From NCBI GenBank assembly GCA_017465565.1, contig JAFTWA010000016.1:1-64000 (forward strand): a stretch of DNA of 64,000 nucleotides. Reading direction: 5' to 3'. Origin of the DNA: Tyzzerella sp. GTDB taxonomy: Bacteria; Bacillota; Clostridia; Lachnospirales; Lachnospiraceae. The position numbers were made by a program, and so were the translations under genes. Below the pieces are notes generated by a model. That model did no database searches. It was not told where the DNA came from and saw only the letters and a list, made by a program, of their open reading frames with translations. Shown here one piece after another: positions 53,263 through 62,747 of the stretch (position 1 is its first letter; each line of letters begins with the position of its first letter).

Positions 53263-55086
53263 CTATTTTCCAAGAATTCTTACTTCTGAAATACCTACTG
53301 ACTCTTGGCCTTCTGGCACTTCTACTGTAATTCTAATAGACTTCACATTCAGCTCATCGAACTCTGCGTATGTTGCAGCCCCAGGAGTAATGTAATAAAC
53401 AGCACCATCAAGGTCATTTTCCTTATAGTATTCTGAACTGAATTCCAAATCTTTGATAAAACGAGTTACTTCCTCGCCATTTTCTTCGCAAACCAATTCA
53501 ATTCTAGAGATGTTCTTGAAAGAGGTATTCTCCATCTTTGAATTGTAAATCATAACCGCACGTACCGCTCTTGCTGATGCAAAATCAAAGGTAAATGTGG
53601 TTTCTTCTGTAATACTGGTTTCTTTAATGTTTTCAATAAAGACTGGATTAGCATATTTATATATAGAAAGAAGTCCGTCGTTCAAATATGAAACATCAGC
53701 AGAACCGCTTACAGAAGCTTCTTCTGCGATATTCTTATATTCTGCATAGGCTTCTATCTTAGGCTGAACCGTACAGGTTGGTCCGTTTGTGTACATTACG
53801 TCAAGGTCATTTCCGTCTTTGTCCTTGATTGTAATCCATTTCACTTCGTCAATCGCCGCATTTCTTTTATGACCTGCTACTACGAAATCATCGTGGCGAT
53901 GATAAATGATATATAATTTTCCACCAACTTCCAACATCGTATGATGCCCTGTTCCTGAGATTTCCTGGCTTCCAGATGTACTGCCGGAAATCACGATTCC
54001 ACCTTCTTCTTCGGTAAGTTTTCTATATGGTCCCAAAACATTGTCAGAAACTGCCTGTGCAACCTGATATGAACTGTCATTGTATGAGTTAACTGAGAAT
54101 GTCAGGTAATATTTATCATTGTGCTTTACTATCTGTGGCCCTTCATTGATACCAACATTGGCTAACTCATAAGTAACTTTCTCAACTGTCTGTCCTTCTT
54201 TCTCTGCTTTCCAATCATCCACTGTATAATATGTATGATAGGTTAATGCTGTGGCTGTGCTCCAGTCCGGCTTCAGCCAGTTATCCATCTTTACACCAAC
54301 AAGGCGGTCAGAGCCTCTACAGTCTACCCATAAGAGGTATTTTGTTCCATCTTCATCAATATATGGATGTGGGTCAATTCCACCTGTATATCCGCCGTAA
54401 GCCTCTGCTCTTGAACCACCGTTTGCATCTGAAAAATCTCTATATTCCTGTGGGTCAAAGATAAGATATTTCGCATAATAGTGAGGATATTTCTTCGCAT
54501 CATATGTGTGAAAATTGCCTTCTCCACAGCTTGCTTCATCTTTGAAGTTTACTAATTGAAACTCTTTGTCCGGATACTTAGAAGTTGCAACAAACATAAG
54601 CTCATATGGATGTCCTTCTTCTACGCCGTTCTTTCCAGCCACCACAGTTGTGTCTTCTGCCGGTGATGCACTGAAGAACATATAGTAAGTTTCTGTGTCT
54701 GGATCATATACAACTTCCGGTGCCCACATTTCATTATCTGTTACCCTGCGGAACTCTGTCTGCGAACCATCCTCTGCAAATTCCATGTTATCTAATGTAT
54801 TTCCAACCGGTTCCCAGTCCATTAAGTTTGTGGAACGATAACAGAAAAGTGACCCCTCTGTAACATATTGATAGTAGTAGCCGTCCACTTCCGTGTTGTC
54901 CAAAATAAACGGGTCAGCACCACTGGTCTTTTTGTCGTTGCGGTAGAACAGTTCTTTGTTGTAGTCGGACTGAGTCTGTCCCTCTTCGAGTTGACCCTGG
55001 TAGTTCGACACCCAATACTGCGTCTCGCGCCCGCAACCTGACAGCAGCATTCCTGCTGCTATCAGTAAAACTAATAATTTTTTCAT
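53263..55086 (-). CDS. GH43-family glycosidase lipoprotein
   Basis: A 607-residue exported lipoprotein: signal MKKLLVLLIAAGMLLSGCG with lipobox Cys18. A GH43 five-bladed beta-propeller follows (SGADPFILDNTEVDGYYYQYV with the catalytic-base Asp, MWAPEVVYDPDTETYYMFFSA, GINEGPQIVKHNDKYYLTFSVN with the acid Glu, GTGHHTMLEVGGKLYIIYHRH). A discoidin-like C-terminal domain ends it (SVSGSADVSYLNDGLLS...). It is clearly paralogous to the last 530 residues of the 3,141-residue protein encoded 14 bases downstream. GH43 enzymes act on arabinose-, xylose- or galactose-containing side chains; exact bond unknown. Confidence 0.9.
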   Translation of the reverse strand: MKKLLVLLIAAGMLLSGCGRETQYWVSNYQGQLEEGQTQSDYNKELFYRNDKKTSGADPFILDNTEVDGYYYQYVTEGSLFCYRSTNLMDWEPVGNTLDNMEFAEDGSQTEFRRVTDNEMWAPEVVYDPDTETYYMFFSASPAEDTTVVAGKNGVEEGHPYELMFVATSKYPDKEFQLVNFKDEASCGEGNFHTYDAKKYPHYYAKYLIFDPQEYRDFSDANGGSRAEAYGGYTGGIDPHPYIDEDGTKYLLWVDCRGSDRLVGVKMDNWLKPDWSTATALTYHTYYTVDDWKAEKEGQTVEKVTYELANVGINEGPQIVKHNDKYYLTFSVNSYNDSSYQVAQAVSDNVLGPYRKLTEEEGGIVISGSTSGSQEISGTGHHTMLEVGGKLYIIYHRHDDFVVAGHKRNAAIDEVKWITIKDKDGNDLDVMYTNGPTCTVQPKIEAYAEYKNIAEEASVSGSADVSYLNDGLLSIYKYANPVFIENIKETSITEETTFTFDFASARAVRAVMIYNSKMENTSFKNISRIELVCEENGEEVTRFIKDLEFSSEYYKENDLDGAVYYITPGAATYAEFDELNVKSIRITVEVPEGQESVGISEVRILGK

Positions 55087-55106
55087 TATAAAGTAACACC
55101 TCCAAA

Positions 55107-55982
55107 CTACTCTTTCACGCCACCAACAGTAATACCTTCAATAAAGTATTTCTGCATAAAGCAGTAAATTATAATCAGTGGAAACATTCCCAGGATAGCC
55201 GCCGCACTATAGATGTTTTCACTTCCTGCATTTGGGAAGAGGTTTCGAATCTGGCTGAGATATAACTGAAGTGTTACAAATCTCGGCTGATTCTGTAAGT
55301 ACAGCATCGGTGCTAAGTAGCTGTTGTATCCACCTACAAAGCCGAAGATGAACTGCGAAATAAACGCAGGCTTCGCAAGCGGAATCATTACCTTGAAGAA
55401 TGTCTCAAAAAATCCCGCTCCATCTAGTCTCGCTGCTTCTATCAGGGAATCTGGGATTCCGTCAAAGAATAATCTTAAGAAAAACATGGTTCCGATACCG
55501 CCAAACATTCCAGGAACGAGGAGCGGGAGGAACCCTAACTCTCCTGTCCATCCAATGTTTGAGTAGAATACATAGGAGATAACTCCAAATGCACCCAGCG
55601 GAATCATTCTGATAATTACTGAAAATTTAAACAGCTTTTCCTTTCCTGGAAAATCTATCTTTGAAAACGCAAAGCCTGCAAGCCCTGCTGTCATAAGACC
55701 AACACAAAGCGGAATCAGTGTCAGCCACATAGTGTTGATAAATCCGAGCACCAAACCTGGAAGTCCCACGATATCGATGTAGCTGTCATTTAGAAAGATA
55801 GCCTTATATGCTTCCAGGTTCGCATTTGCTGATCCCCAGATAAATTCTGTTCTCGTAGCCAACTCTTCCGTTGGAACAAAGGATGTGAGTAACACCGTCA
55901 CAATCGGGAAAAACAGGAACACTGTATAAATAATCAGTGCTATGTAAACAAATATTTGTCCTACTGATAATTTTTTCTTCAC
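55107..55982 (-). CDS. Carbohydrate ABC transporter permease (MalG-like)
   Basis: A 291-residue inner-membrane permease of the CUT1 group with about six transmembrane segments. The EAA coupling loop is IPDSLIEAARLDGAGFFETFFKVMIPLAKPAF. The C-terminus ending in KYFIEGITVGGVKE is the standard MalG-type tail. It lies 17 bases after the MalF-like gene. No ATP-binding gene is in the operon; such CUT1 systems commonly share a genome-wide MsmK-type ATPase. Confidence 0.93.
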   Translation of the reverse strand: MKKKLSVGQIFVYIALIIYTVFLFFPIVTVLLTSFVPTEELATRTEFIWGSANANLEAYKAIFLNDSYIDIVGLPGLVLGFINTMWLTLIPLCVGLMTAGLAGFAFSKIDFPGKEKLFKFSVIIRMIPLGAFGVISYVFYSNIGWTGELGFLPLLVPGMFGGIGTMFFLRLFFDGIPDSLIEAARLDGAGFFETFFKVMIPLAKPAFISQFIFGFVGGYNSYLAPMLYLQNQPRFVTLQLYLSQIRNLFPNAGSENIYSAAAILGMFPLIIIYCFMQKYFIEGITVGGVKE

Positions 55983-55999
55983 AATTTCACCGCCCTTCC

Positions 56000-56962
56000 C
56001 TAAGATACACTTTTTTCTCTCATATTAAACAGAACCATCGAAATGCCACCTGTTACAAGGAAGAGCAACCAGCTGATTACACATGCGCAGGATACCATGT
56101 AGCTTACGCCATTTGCATCGGTGGTTGTCGAGTTCGTAATTAAGAAATACACCAGTCGCATCATGGTCAGACCCATGGATTCATTTCCACCAGGTACGCC
56201 CCATGCGTTTGGAATAATCAATTGTGCCAGGTCGTATGTTAAGAGACCTGCACCTACACCTGCCTGTAAGAGGAAGAATGTAGTCGGGCTGATGCCCGGA
56301 AGCGTTACATTGCGGAACTTCTGCCATGCATTTGCCCCGTCAATAGCTGCCGCTTCATATAATGCATTGTTGATATTTGAGAATGCAGCTTTGTACATTA
56401 CAATTCCATATCCCGGTGCCGACCAGATTGTGGCAATAATGATACACCATGTCATAGTCTTCGGGTCTTCCAGCCACTTAATGTCGGTTCCCAGAATACT
56501 GTTTAGGATTCCGCCTTCCCAGTCAAAAATCCATCTCCACATCAGGGCTACTGCAACAGTTGAACAGATATATGGAATGAAGAATAATATCTGAAACAGC
56601 TTGCTTCCTGCAAACTTTTCGCGCAGCAGTGCTGCGACAAAAAGTGCAATAAGGAGCGTTATAATCTGAGTGGAAGCAATCCAAATCGTAATCACAATTG
56701 CTTTATAAAAATATTTTGATAAGTCAAAGTAAAACAAATCAAAAGCATGTCTTGGTATAAATACCGACTTAAAGCCTTCAAAGTTATTCCACTGTATATT
56801 TCCCAGGTCATATAAATCCACGTTGCAGAACATTCCAATGAAAGAAATAAGAAGCGGAAAACAATTAAATATTACAAAACCAATAAGAGGTATCAGCGAT
56901 ACAATCAAAGCAATTACCTGCTCTTTCCTCCATGGTTTCTTCTTTTTAGTTGTCTTGTTCAT
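56000..56962 (-). CDS. Carbohydrate ABC transporter permease (MalF-like)
   Basis: A 320-residue CUT1 permease. After a basic cytosolic N-terminus it has about six membrane segments. The coupling loop is INNALYEAAAIDGANAWQKFRNVTLPGISPTTFFLL. It starts five bases after the binding-protein gene and pairs with the MalG-like permease. Confidence 0.93.
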   Translation of the reverse strand: MNKTTKKKKPWRKEQVIALIVSLIPLIGFVIFNCFPLLISFIGMFCNVDLYDLGNIQWNNFEGFKSVFIPRHAFDLFYFDLSKYFYKAIVITIWIASTQIITLLIALFVAALLREKFAGSKLFQILFFIPYICSTVAVALMWRWIFDWEGGILNSILGTDIKWLEDPKTMTWCIIIATIWSAPGYGIVMYKAAFSNINNALYEAAAIDGANAWQKFRNVTLPGISPTTFFLLQAGVGAGLLTYDLAQLIIPNAWGVPGGNESMGLTMMRLVYFLITNSTTTDANGVSYMVSCACVISWLLFLVTGGISMVLFNMREKSVS

Positions 56963-56967
56963 TAGAA

Positions 56968-58803
56968 CTACCTCCCATTAATTTGGATGTTCATACCTTT
57001 AAGTGCGGTGTCAGCCACCTCTTGTTTCGCATTGATAAATTCAGTTAATGTCATCTTTCCTTCACGTACATCGCTGTTGAAGGTTTGAGACCATTCTGTA
57101 ATCCAAGTTAAAGAAGGGAAGTATGTATAATCCCCGATATCTGCTTTTTGTGCAACATAAGCACCTGCCCACATGTTTGGAATTGTTCTTTCTTCTGCTT
57201 TTGCGTAATCGCCAAGTCCGTATGATGTGTGGTTAGGAACCTGTGCATTTCCTTTTGCAAGAATTGCCTGTCCTTCTGGACCTGCCGCCCAGCTTGCAAA
57301 CTTGAATGCTGCCTCATAGTTTTTGTTCTTTGTATTTGCTGGAACGAAGAAGGCTGCTGCTTCACTTGCTGTTGTAGATTCACCTACGATAGCTGTGTCG
57401 CCTTCCATATGTACGTCACCTGTGTAAACTGCTCCGTCATAAGACTCACCGATAACTTTCAGGTATTCATTTCCACCGTTTGTATAGGTACTTCCACCAA
57501 CATACTCTCTGTATTGTGCTGGAAGGGTCATTCCTAAATCATCACCAAGAATACTCTTGTATGATTCTGCGTTTGCAAAGTATTCAATGAGGAATGGACA
57601 GTCTGTTCCAGATGTGAAACGTGCTGCACGGTTTGTTGTTGTGCTTGGTGCAACGCCGTATCCCTTTATTCCTGTATCTGCATCTTTATCTGCAGGTACA
57701 CCTAAACGGTTGAATTCAAGGATTGCATCATATGTAGAAGGAAGTGCATAAACTTTTCCACTTAATGCCTGAAGTTCTGAAGCATTTTCATTTAAGAATG
57801 TCTTGTCTTCATAGAAGAGTACGTCACCCTTCGCATAGTTTGTTCCATTTACTGTAACGTCTGCTAATGCTAAGTAGTTTGTCTGTTTGTCTGTAAGAGT
57901 AAGTTCGTATTCGTTTGTCTCGTCATTCCATCCGATACAGTCGCCACCTACCGACCAGCCTACGCTGAACCACCACTCACTCATGAATCCATAGTCATAT
58001 CCGTACTGTTTTTGCATAGCGCGTGCCACACATCGGAGTTCATCCCAGTTCATGGCGATACATTCGTTGAATACTTTGTATACGTATTCGCCTGCTTCGT
58101 TCTTGCTGCTCTTTGCATCTGCGTATGGAGCTTCTTTGTATTCTGCATAGCCATGTGCTTTTAATGTAGCACTGTTTGCTGAGTTGTAAGCTTCAAGTTC
58201 AGATTCTGGAACAGAAATGATGTTCATTCCACACTGTTCCAAGATTGCCTTATTATAGAAGAGAACCTGTGGGTTACTTCCATTAGGAAGAGCTAAAAGT
58301 TCTGCACCAGCTCCTGCCTGGAAGATGTTGTTTTCATCTGCTTTTGTATTGAAACGGAAACGGTTTACAAGACTGTCTGGAATATCATCCCAATTCATTG
58401 CAGTCTTTACATCATCTGTAAGATATTCATCTAATGCTTTGAAGTAGTTGCCGCCCTGCATAGCAAGTGCCTTGTATTCACCGTCTTTCAATTGAAGTAC
58501 GTCGTACATATAGTTGCTTCTGAGTGCCGAATCCAGACCTGCAATTGCTCCTGAGTTTTCTGTCATCTGAACATAAACTCCATCTTCTTTACCTTGTCCG
58601 TCATTATAAGTTTTTACAAGTTCAAGGTAAGCGTCTCGCACCTGTGCTGTTACATAAGATGCTGCATAGTAAATAACAGTTCTGTCGCCTGCTGCTGCGT
58701 CTTTGTCGCTGCCGCCACCACAGGCAGTAACACTAAGTGTCATCACAGCTGCCAGTAAAAATGCCGCTGCTTTTTTCAAGTTACTTTTGATTTGTCTTTT
58801 CAT
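56968..58803 (-). CDS. Sugar-binding lipoprotein of an ABC importer
   Basis: A 611-residue extracellular solute-binding protein, family 1 type, with a lipoprotein signal ending LSVTACGGG (Cys28). It is much larger than the usual 420-450 residues, which suggests a binding cleft for oligosaccharides. Segments such as DYGFMSEWWFSVGWSVGGDCIGW and a C-terminal KFASWAAGPEGQAILAKGNAQVPNHTSYG fit the family. It is directly followed by two CUT1 permeases. Being in the same operon as GH43 lipoproteins, it probably captures their products at the cell surface. Confidence 0.92.
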   Translation of the reverse strand: MKRQIKSNLKKAAAFLLAAVMTLSVTACGGGSDKDAAAGDRTVIYYAASYVTAQVRDAYLELVKTYNDGQGKEDGVYVQMTENSGAIAGLDSALRSNYMYDVLQLKDGEYKALAMQGGNYFKALDEYLTDDVKTAMNWDDIPDSLVNRFRFNTKADENNIFQAGAGAELLALPNGSNPQVLFYNKAILEQCGMNIISVPESELEAYNSANSATLKAHGYAEYKEAPYADAKSSKNEAGEYVYKVFNECIAMNWDELRCVARAMQKQYGYDYGFMSEWWFSVGWSVGGDCIGWNDETNEYELTLTDKQTNYLALADVTVNGTNYAKGDVLFYEDKTFLNENASELQALSGKVYALPSTYDAILEFNRLGVPADKDADTGIKGYGVAPSTTTNRAARFTSGTDCPFLIEYFANAESYKSILGDDLGMTLPAQYREYVGGSTYTNGGNEYLKVIGESYDGAVYTGDVHMEGDTAIVGESTTASEAAAFFVPANTKNKNYEAAFKFASWAAGPEGQAILAKGNAQVPNHTSYGLGDYAKAEERTIPNMWAGAYVAQKADIGDYTYFPSLTWITEWSQTFNSDVREGKMTLTEFINAKQEVADTALKGMNIQINGR

Positions 58804-58824
58804 ACTTGTTCCTCCTCTTATTCT

Positions 58825-59409
58825 TTATACAAAAAACTCTTTTTCTACTTCTGAACATAAGTAATGGTATACAGGTAAATGATACTCCTGTATTTTGTAA
58901 GTTTCCGCTTCCGGTACTCTGATTGTGACATCACACAGCTCAGACAACTTACTTTCCCTTTCTCCTGTTAGTGCCAGAGTTTTTGTTCCTATACAATTTG
59001 CTACTTTTATAGCGTTTACTACATTTTTTGCATTACCAGACGTTGATAAACCAATCACAAGGTCCTCCGCTTTTGCATATCCATACACCAGCTGTGCGTA
59101 CATCATTTCAGGGTCTACATCATTGATAAATGCTGTAAGAATTGCACTTTGGCTTGGCAGTGAAATCGCAGGCAGTGAACCCTGCAGCCCTTTTCGAAGT
59201 TCTTCTGGAATACCTGCATCTGTCACTGGCCGTTTTAACACAAAGCCCTTCATCAGCTCTCCCACAATGTGTTCACTGTCTGAAGCACTTCCGCCATTTC
59301 CACACACAAGTATTTTTCCGCCATTTTTATAGGTATCAACCATCAGCTGTAATGCTTTCTCTATGTCTTCTTTACACGTATTTAACGCAGGATATCTTTC
59401 GTATAACAT
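58825..59409 (-). CDS. SIS-domain sugar isomerase (GmhA-like)
   Basis: A 194-residue sugar-isomerase-fold protein similar to sedoheptulose-7-phosphate isomerase. The phosphosugar-binding motifs are ILVCGNGGSASDSEHIVGELMKGF and LVIGLSTSGNAKNVVNAI, and a C-terminal histidine lies in YKIQEYHLPVYHYLCSEVE. True GmhA serves ADP-heptose synthesis, unlikely in this context. Here it follows a ROK kinase in a glycan-utilisation operon and more likely isomerises a phosphorylated catabolic sugar. It overlaps the ROK gene by 28 bases. Confidence 0.85.
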   Translation of the reverse strand: MLYERYPALNTCKEDIEKALQLMVDTYKNGGKILVCGNGGSASDSEHIVGELMKGFVLKRPVTDAGIPEELRKGLQGSLPAISLPSQSAILTAFINDVDPEMMYAQLVYGYAKAEDLVIGLSTSGNAKNVVNAIKVANCIGTKTLALTGERESKLSELCDVTIRVPEAETYKIQEYHLPVYHYLCSEVEKEFFV

Positions 59410-60359
59410 GATTTACTTCCTCCCATGGACGCCACAGCAAGCGCTGCATAATCGCCAATATTCTCTTCCAGCATTGCCGGAACAACTTCACACACTTCCC
59501 TCGAAGCCGCCAGACTCTCTCTTCGAATTACCTTCTCCATGGTATCACGAAGTAAATGCCCGCTTCGCTGGAAAACGCTTCCAATCACAATACGCTCCGG
59601 ATTCAAAACATCTATCAGAATGGAAAGTCCCCGGCCCAGCATCTCGCCACAGCACTCATATACTGCAAGTGCATCCTCATGGCCTTCACCCGCACATTCT
59701 GCAATTCGTTTTGCAGTAATGCTGCCGAGCTCATTCATATCATCACAGTAAGAGGCCCTCTGCCCCATCTGTAATTTTTCTCTTGCCATCATCTGGCCAA
59801 GCTGTGCAATTCCGGCCCCTGAACAAAATCCTTCAAAGGAACCAGCCTTTCCAAATCCCACCGGACCATATGGACTTAATCTTACATGTCCAATTTCTCC
59901 TGCCATATCATTTGTCCCGGTATAGAGTTTGCCGTTTAGTATGAGGCCTGCTCCCATTCCCGTACCAAAGGTGAGAAAAATCATATTTTCACAGCTTTTT
60001 CCTGCCCCATATTTCCACTCTGCAACGGCACAGGCATTGGCATCGTTCTGTAAATAAGCCTTGCAGCCATATCTACTTTCTAAATACTCCACAATTTTTA
60101 CATCATCCCATCCAGGCAGATTTGGCGGCGACAAGATTACTCCTCTTTTCGAATCCAGAGGCCCGCCGCAGCTGATGCCGATGCGGTCGATTGTTTCTGT
60201 CAACTCTTCTGCCAGCTCACACATGCGGTCAATCATTACATAGGCAGAAACTGTGTGGTCTGTTGGAATGCTTCTCTTGTCTACAATTATCAGTTCGCCA
60301 TGCTCCTCATGGCCTAATGTCACAGCGCATTTGGTGCCGCCGATATCAAAACCAATCAT
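59382..60359 (-). CDS. ROK-family sugar kinase
   Basis: A 325-residue ASKHA-fold kinase: MIGFDIGGTKCAVTLG (phosphate-1 loop), GISCGGPLDSKRGVI, the sugar-binding EN-like NDANACAVAEWKYGAG with catalytic Asp, and MIFLTFGTGMGAGLIL. In the segment where ROK proteins bind zinc (GHxxxxxxGPxCxCGxxGCxE), this one reads GEIGHVRLSPYGPVGFGKAGSFEG, with the histidine kept but all three cysteines lost. The lack of an N-terminal helix-turn-helix makes it a kinase rather than a repressor. It overlaps the GH2 gene stop by four bases, so it is translationally coupled. Confidence 0.88.
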   Translation of the reverse strand: MIGFDIGGTKCAVTLGHEEHGELIIVDKRSIPTDHTVSAYVMIDRMCELAEELTETIDRIGISCGGPLDSKRGVILSPPNLPGWDDVKIVEYLESRYGCKAYLQNDANACAVAEWKYGAGKSCENMIFLTFGTGMGAGLILNGKLYTGTNDMAGEIGHVRLSPYGPVGFGKAGSFEGFCSGAGIAQLGQMMAREKLQMGQRASYCDDMNELGSITAKRIAECAGEGHEDALAVYECCGEMLGRGLSILIDVLNPERIVIGSVFQRSGHLLRDTMEKVIRRESLAASREVCEVVPAMLEENIGDYAALAVASMGGSKSCYTKDILR

Positions 60360-62641
60360 TCCAGGACCTCCTTAAAACCTTCAAACTCATCCATGCCATA
60401 TTGTTTCAGCGCTCTCATATATGCTTGATAGTCGATATCAATGATATTGGTGTAATAATGGTTCTTAAATACTTCGCCATCCATCTCCCACTCTATGAGA
60501 TAAAACGCTTTCTCACCATCAGCGATCTCAAGATTCCCCAGCGTTATTGCGCTGTCTGCCGGAACAACCGCTGTTCCTTCCATTAGAATGGTGTCTTCTC
60601 TCTTTACACGATAATTAACTGTTTTATTTTTCGGCAAATCGTTCACACCTACCAGGCGGATGCTTCCACCTTGAGGCTCGTCGAACATGAGACACACTGG
60701 TTTCTGCGAACGCTTGATATAATGATAAGCAAGCTTTTTCGTAAAATAGTAATCTACAATCGCATCTGATATCTGTGGCCATCCGTCCAAAAGATTCCAC
60801 CAGATAACCCCAGTTCTCTTCCATTTTCCAATTCGGAATTTCTCAATGAAATATTTCTTGGCTTCCGCCTGGGAAATCTGACTCTGCCGGATAAAATCGT
60901 TGAAATTTTCTTCTGCTTTCCCAAATAAAGTCAGAACCTGGTCATATGCAAGCTTAATGCGGTATGCATAAGGTGCTTTCACATCCAATTCCATACTTGC
61001 CGCATGCACCAGATACTCATCCGTAGGAATTCCGTCTTCCCTGAATATTTGCTCTGGTTCCTTCAAAAATTTACTCAAAGACTCTGGCGAAGGGAATCCA
61101 TGGTATCCGATTTCACTTGCGAAGTGACAAAACGTATCTTTATAAAATGGTCCTTTGAAATAGTCTCTCGGTCCCCACATATGTTCTTCCGGTTTGATAC
61201 CCTTCCCTTTATAAACCATTTTGCTTATAAAAGGTGAGCTCGGCAGATAAGGTCTGCTGTAATCATGCAGCTCTACTGCGCGTCTCAGAAAATTGCGGGT
61301 CAAACTGTTATGGTTTGGATTCAGTGTGATATTTGCCCACTCAATTGCCACGTCACACTCGTTATCGCCTGCCCATAATACAAGCGACGGATGATTGCGC
61401 AGTCGTTTTATCTGATATACTGCCTCTTCCTCTATTTTTTCACATAACAATTTATCATCAGGGTATACCGCACAGCCCATGGCAAAATCCTGCCATACCA
61501 TAATGCCATGGGCATCACAGTACTGATAAAAATCATCTGACTCATACACGTTTCCGCCCCAGCAGCGCACCATATTGCACCCAATGTCATCTAATAATTC
61601 CATCGCCTTTGGAAGGCGTTTTTTATCATTTGCATGCAGCGCATCCAACGGAACCCAGTTTGTTCCAAGCACAAATATTTTCTTTCCATTTACCTTAAAA
61701 CAGAATTCTCCATTTCCTTCCTCATCCGTGCTGTCTGTTCTGTTTAATTCCACAGTTCTGATTCCTGTTTTAAATTCGTATGTATCACAGACTTCATCTC
61801 TATATAAAAGTTTCACCGTAACATCATATAAGTTGGGCTCTCCTGCATGCTTTGGCCACCAAAGCTTACAATTTTCAATCTCGAACGTAAAAGCATGGGT
61901 ATTATGCCAAAGCTTCTCTTCTTGCAAAAAATAGCTATCGCCACAGCTTCCCTCTACCCTTACTGCATATTCCGTGGCAAACGGACCGCTCAATTCCGCA
62001 TTTATATAGAAACGCATAAATGCCGTGTCATTTTCAATATGGGTTGCTGCCAGATATACTTCGCCAATTCTGTTGCACTTTTTCTCTTTAACAGACACAT
62101 CCTTCCACAACCCTGCAGACACAATTCGTGGCATGATATCCCACCCAAACATATGGGATGCTTTCCTCACATATAAAGAGGGATAGTTGTAGTTCTGTGC
62201 ATAGCATGCCGCCGGTGTCTTATACTTTCGCGTTTCAAGCATCGTTGGTTTAATATGTACCACAATCTCATTTTCACCCATCAGCCAGTTGGCAGCTACA
62301 TCGTAGGAAAGATACATATTATCTGTAGATTTCACAAGCCCGCCATTTATGTAAATATCTGCAAATGTGTCAATTCCTTCAAAATACAAATACTGGTTTT
62401 TGTTTGTAATATTGCATACGGTATAATACCAGACATGAACATCTTCCAATTCCTGCGCTTTTAACGCATTTGTTGAAAAATATAACTCCTCCAGCTTCCC
62501 TGTCTTCATCAAATCTATTTCCAGACAGCCTGGTACACTTGCTGTCATACTGTCAAAACCTGAATTCTTAAGTTCGCTAATTGTGTGATATTGTTTTACG
62601 CAGCAATCCCTATGATGTGCATATACTAATGTCCACTCCAT
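60356..62641 (-). CDS. GH2-family beta-mannosidase-like enzyme
   Basis: A 761-residue cytosolic enzyme. The N-terminal sugar-binding sandwich (SVPGCLEIDLMKTGKLEELYF), an immunoglobulin-like domain, and a TIM barrel with NWVPLDALHAND, MVRCWGGNVYESDDFYQYCDAHGIMVWQDFAMGC and LVLWAGDNECDVAIEW (acid/base Glu in NE) follow the beta-mannosidase pattern. The nucleophile is probably Glu in CHFASEIGYHGFPS. I start at the ATG at 62641 (MEWTLVYAHH), which has AAGGAGG seven bases upstream; the open frame extends 52 codons further without such support. First gene of the glycan operon, divergent from the AraC regulator. Confidence 0.88.
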   Translation of the reverse strand: MEWTLVYAHHRDCCVKQYHTISELKNSGFDSMTASVPGCLEIDLMKTGKLEELYFSTNALKAQELEDVHVWYYTVCNITNKNQYLYFEGIDTFADIYINGGLVKSTDNMYLSYDVAANWLMGENEIVVHIKPTMLETRKYKTPAACYAQNYNYPSLYVRKASHMFGWDIMPRIVSAGLWKDVSVKEKKCNRIGEVYLAATHIENDTAFMRFYINAELSGPFATEYAVRVEGSCGDSYFLQEEKLWHNTHAFTFEIENCKLWWPKHAGEPNLYDVTVKLLYRDEVCDTYEFKTGIRTVELNRTDSTDEEGNGEFCFKVNGKKIFVLGTNWVPLDALHANDKKRLPKAMELLDDIGCNMVRCWGGNVYESDDFYQYCDAHGIMVWQDFAMGCAVYPDDKLLCEKIEEEAVYQIKRLRNHPSLVLWAGDNECDVAIEWANITLNPNHNSLTRNFLRRAVELHDYSRPYLPSSPFISKMVYKGKGIKPEEHMWGPRDYFKGPFYKDTFCHFASEIGYHGFPSPESLSKFLKEPEQIFREDGIPTDEYLVHAASMELDVKAPYAYRIKLAYDQVLTLFGKAEENFNDFIRQSQISQAEAKKYFIEKFRIGKWKRTGVIWWNLLDGWPQISDAIVDYYFTKKLAYHYIKRSQKPVCLMFDEPQGGSIRLVGVNDLPKNKTVNYRVKREDTILMEGTAVVPADSAITLGNLEIADGEKAFYLIEWEMDGEVFKNHYYTNIIDIDYQAYMRALKQYGMDEFEGFKEVLE

Positions 62642-62663
62642 AAAACGACCTCCTTCTACTGTA

Positions 62664-62693
62664 ATTATATGCGAAAATAAATCTCCTTGTAAA
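62664..62693 (-). promoter_or_regulatory. Glycan operon (GH2) promoter
   Basis: TTTACA (62688-62693), 18 bases, TATAAT (62664-62669) on the minus strand, 23 bases before the GH2 ATG. Its -35 overlaps the -35 of the divergent AraC promoter, so the two promoters compete or are switched together. Confidence 0.62.
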
Positions 62694-62715
62694 TTCTGAC
62701 AACAGGGGTTATAAT
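62687..62715 (+). promoter_or_regulatory. AraC regulator promoter
   Basis: TTGTAA (62687-62692), 17 bases, TATAAT (62710-62715) on the plus strand, 32 bases before the regulator start. Confidence 0.68.
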
Positions 62716-62747
62716 TAAGAAAATCAGTGATTTGAGAGGTGTCGCGT

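Noticed and set aside
58825..59409. GmhA for ADP-heptose synthesis
   Set aside because: None of the other heptose genes is nearby. The operon context points to sugar catabolism.
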